A stretch of DNA of 64,000 nucleotides, from assembly GCF_963674565.1 (NCBI RefSeq), contig NZ_OY771430.1, positions 5,084,001-5,148,000 of the forward strand, in the 5' to 3' direction. This stretch comes from an uncultured Carboxylicivirga sp. (lineage in GTDB: Bacteria; Bacteroidota; Bacteroidia; Bacteroidales; Marinilabiliaceae). The position numbers and the translations under genes are program-made. Shown in pieces: positions 63,082 through 64,000 of this stretch. How positions within the stretch are numbered: the first letter of the stretch is position 1; each line of letters starts with the position of its first letter. Below the pieces are notes generated by a model. That model was not told the origin of the DNA. It made no database searches and was given only the letters and a program-made list of their open reading frames with translations.

Positions 63082-64000
63082 ATGAAGAAAGTACTTTTTG
63101 CACTTTCGTTTATGGTTATGGTAGGTGTGCAAGCTCTTTTAGCACAAACTACCAATATAACCGGTACTGTGACTGATGCTAATGATGGTAGTCCAATACC
63201 AGGTGTATCAGTATTTGTAAAAGGAACAACCGTTGGTACGGTTACCCGCCCTGATGGAACATATAGCTTATCTGTTCCAAATGATGCGACTACTCTTGTT
63301 TTTTCTTTTGTGGGCATGACAGCTCAGGAAGTTGAAATTGCTGGACAAACACAAATTAGTGTTGTCATGAGTAGTGATTCAGAAGATATTGATGAAGTTA
63401 TTGTTGTAGCGTATGGTACGTCAACAAAAGGATCCTATACTGGATCTGCTGCGGTTGTTAGTGCTGAAACAATTGAGAAAAGACAGGTTTCTAATGTTTC
63501 TCAAGCATTATCAGGTGCTGTTGCAGGTGTTCAGGTTCTAAGTAATAATGGTCAACCTGGTTCAGAAGCTACCATTAGAATTCGTGGAGTTGGATCAATT
63601 AACGCTGACTCAGATCCATTATACGTTGTGGATGGGGTTCCGTTTGATGGGGATTTGTCTTCATTAAATTCGTCTGATATTGAATCAATGACAGTTTTGA
63701 AGGATGCTGCTTCAACGGCTTTATATGGTTCACGAGGAGCTAATGGAATAATTATGATTACAACAAAGAAAGGGAAATCAGGAAAGGTTGTAGTTAATGT
63801 CGATGCTAAATACGGTATGAATTCTCGGGCAATTGAGAATTATGATGTTCTAACAAGCCCGCAAAATTATTACGAGCAAACTTATAAAGCAATTTATAGT
63901 GCTGGAGTTAATCAATTAGGCTTAAGTCCTTCCGAAGCAAATTCATATGCAAATGAAACTATTGTATCCAATGGTGACGGAGGTTTAGGATATCAGGTAT
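63082..64000 (+). CDS. SusC/RagA-family TonB-linked outer-membrane protein (3' end beyond window)
   Basis: I translated this directly; 306 codons are present and the frame continues. A signal peptide (MKKVLFALSFMVMVGVQALLAQ) is followed by a carboxypeptidase-D-like regulatory domain (ITGTVTDANDGSPIPGVSV). Next come the DEVIVVAYGT motif typical of SusC proteins and a TonB plug domain containing RIRGVGSINADSDPLYVVDG and LKDAASTALYGSRGANG. The barrel is beyond the window. SusC-type receptors import glycans or peptides with a lid protein (SusD), which would be expected next. Confidence 0.95.
   Translation, partial: MKKVLFALSFMVMVGVQALLAQTTNITGTVTDANDGSPIPGVSVFVKGTTVGTVTRPDGTYSLSVPNDATTLVFSFVGMTAQEVEIAGQTQISVVMSSDSEDIDEVIVVAYGTSTKGSYTGSAAVVSAETIEKRQVSNVSQALSGAVAGVQVLSNNGQPGSEATIRIRGVGSINADSDPLYVVDGVPFDGDLSSLNSSDIESMTVLKDAASTALYGSRGANGIIMITTKKGKSGKVVVNVDAKYGMNSRAIENYDVLTSPQNYYEQTYKAIYSAGVNQLGLSPSEANSYANETIVSNGDGGLGYQV

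Overview
The window comes from an AT-rich member of the Bacteroidota, probably a marine or anaerobic relative of Marinilabiliales or Prolixibacteraceae. That placement is inferred from gene content: a SusC/RagA-type receptor, a type IX secretion C-terminal domain, periplasmic-propeller sensor kinases, DUF3810, DUF4412 and DUF4831 proteins, a bacterial V/A-type ATPase, TAnnTTTG-type -7 promoter elements and few strong Shine-Dalgarno sites. No rRNA, tRNA or CRISPR array was seen.

Layout. 1-2509 (minus): a TPR histidine kinase and its NarL-type response regulator, cut by the window edge. 2641-4236: a secreted GLUG-repeat protein with a type IX sorting tail. 4.4-8.8 kb: hisS, hutH and ychF, each followed by a hairpin or terminator. 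8.9-17.4 kb: a 50-residue membrane protein facing a tight four-gene minus-strand operon (BamA/TamA-like barrel, TamB, TPR protein, DUF3859-like protein). 17.5-25.2 kb: a propeller sensor kinase, a GH20 hexosaminidase, a divergent CstA carrier and a small secreted orphan.

25.2-31.8 kb is the accessory part of the window. It is a compact integrated element bounded by a perfect 53-bp direct repeat. It carries a tyrosine recombinase, a coupled small gene, an excisionase-like HTH protein, a replication protein resembling filamentous-phage gene II protein, a zinc-ribbon protein and a cargo gene joining leucine-rich repeats to a TIR domain. No virion, secretion or conjugation genes are visible. Both ends carry the same pair of TTGACACC boxes at 12-bp spacing, which would flank the repeat as integrase arm sites in the excised circle. 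I consider this the most interesting part of the window: a small integrating, probably rolling-circle-replicating element carrying a possible TIR defence gene.

31.8-40.0 kb: a DUF3810 zincin-like membrane protein, a DUF4412 secreted protein, an ECF sigma locus with small membrane proteins, the selD-mnmH selenouridine pair, guaC and a nitroreductase. 40.1-45.4 kb: a second propeller kinase, then an Lrp regulator divergent from a methionine gamma-lyase-like gene. 46.0-53.1 kb: a V/A-ATPase operon in the order A-B-E-DUF2764-D-I-K, whose K subunit keeps a Na+-type ligand set. 53.2-62.5 kb: a small orphan, a tandem universal stress protein, two POT-family peptide transporters, nnr, a DUF4831 lipoprotein and pepD. 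From 63.1 kb a SusC-like receptor gene runs off the window. The peptide transporters, PepD, HutH and the methionine lyase together suggest use of peptides and amino acids, and the GH20 and SusC genes point to glycan use.
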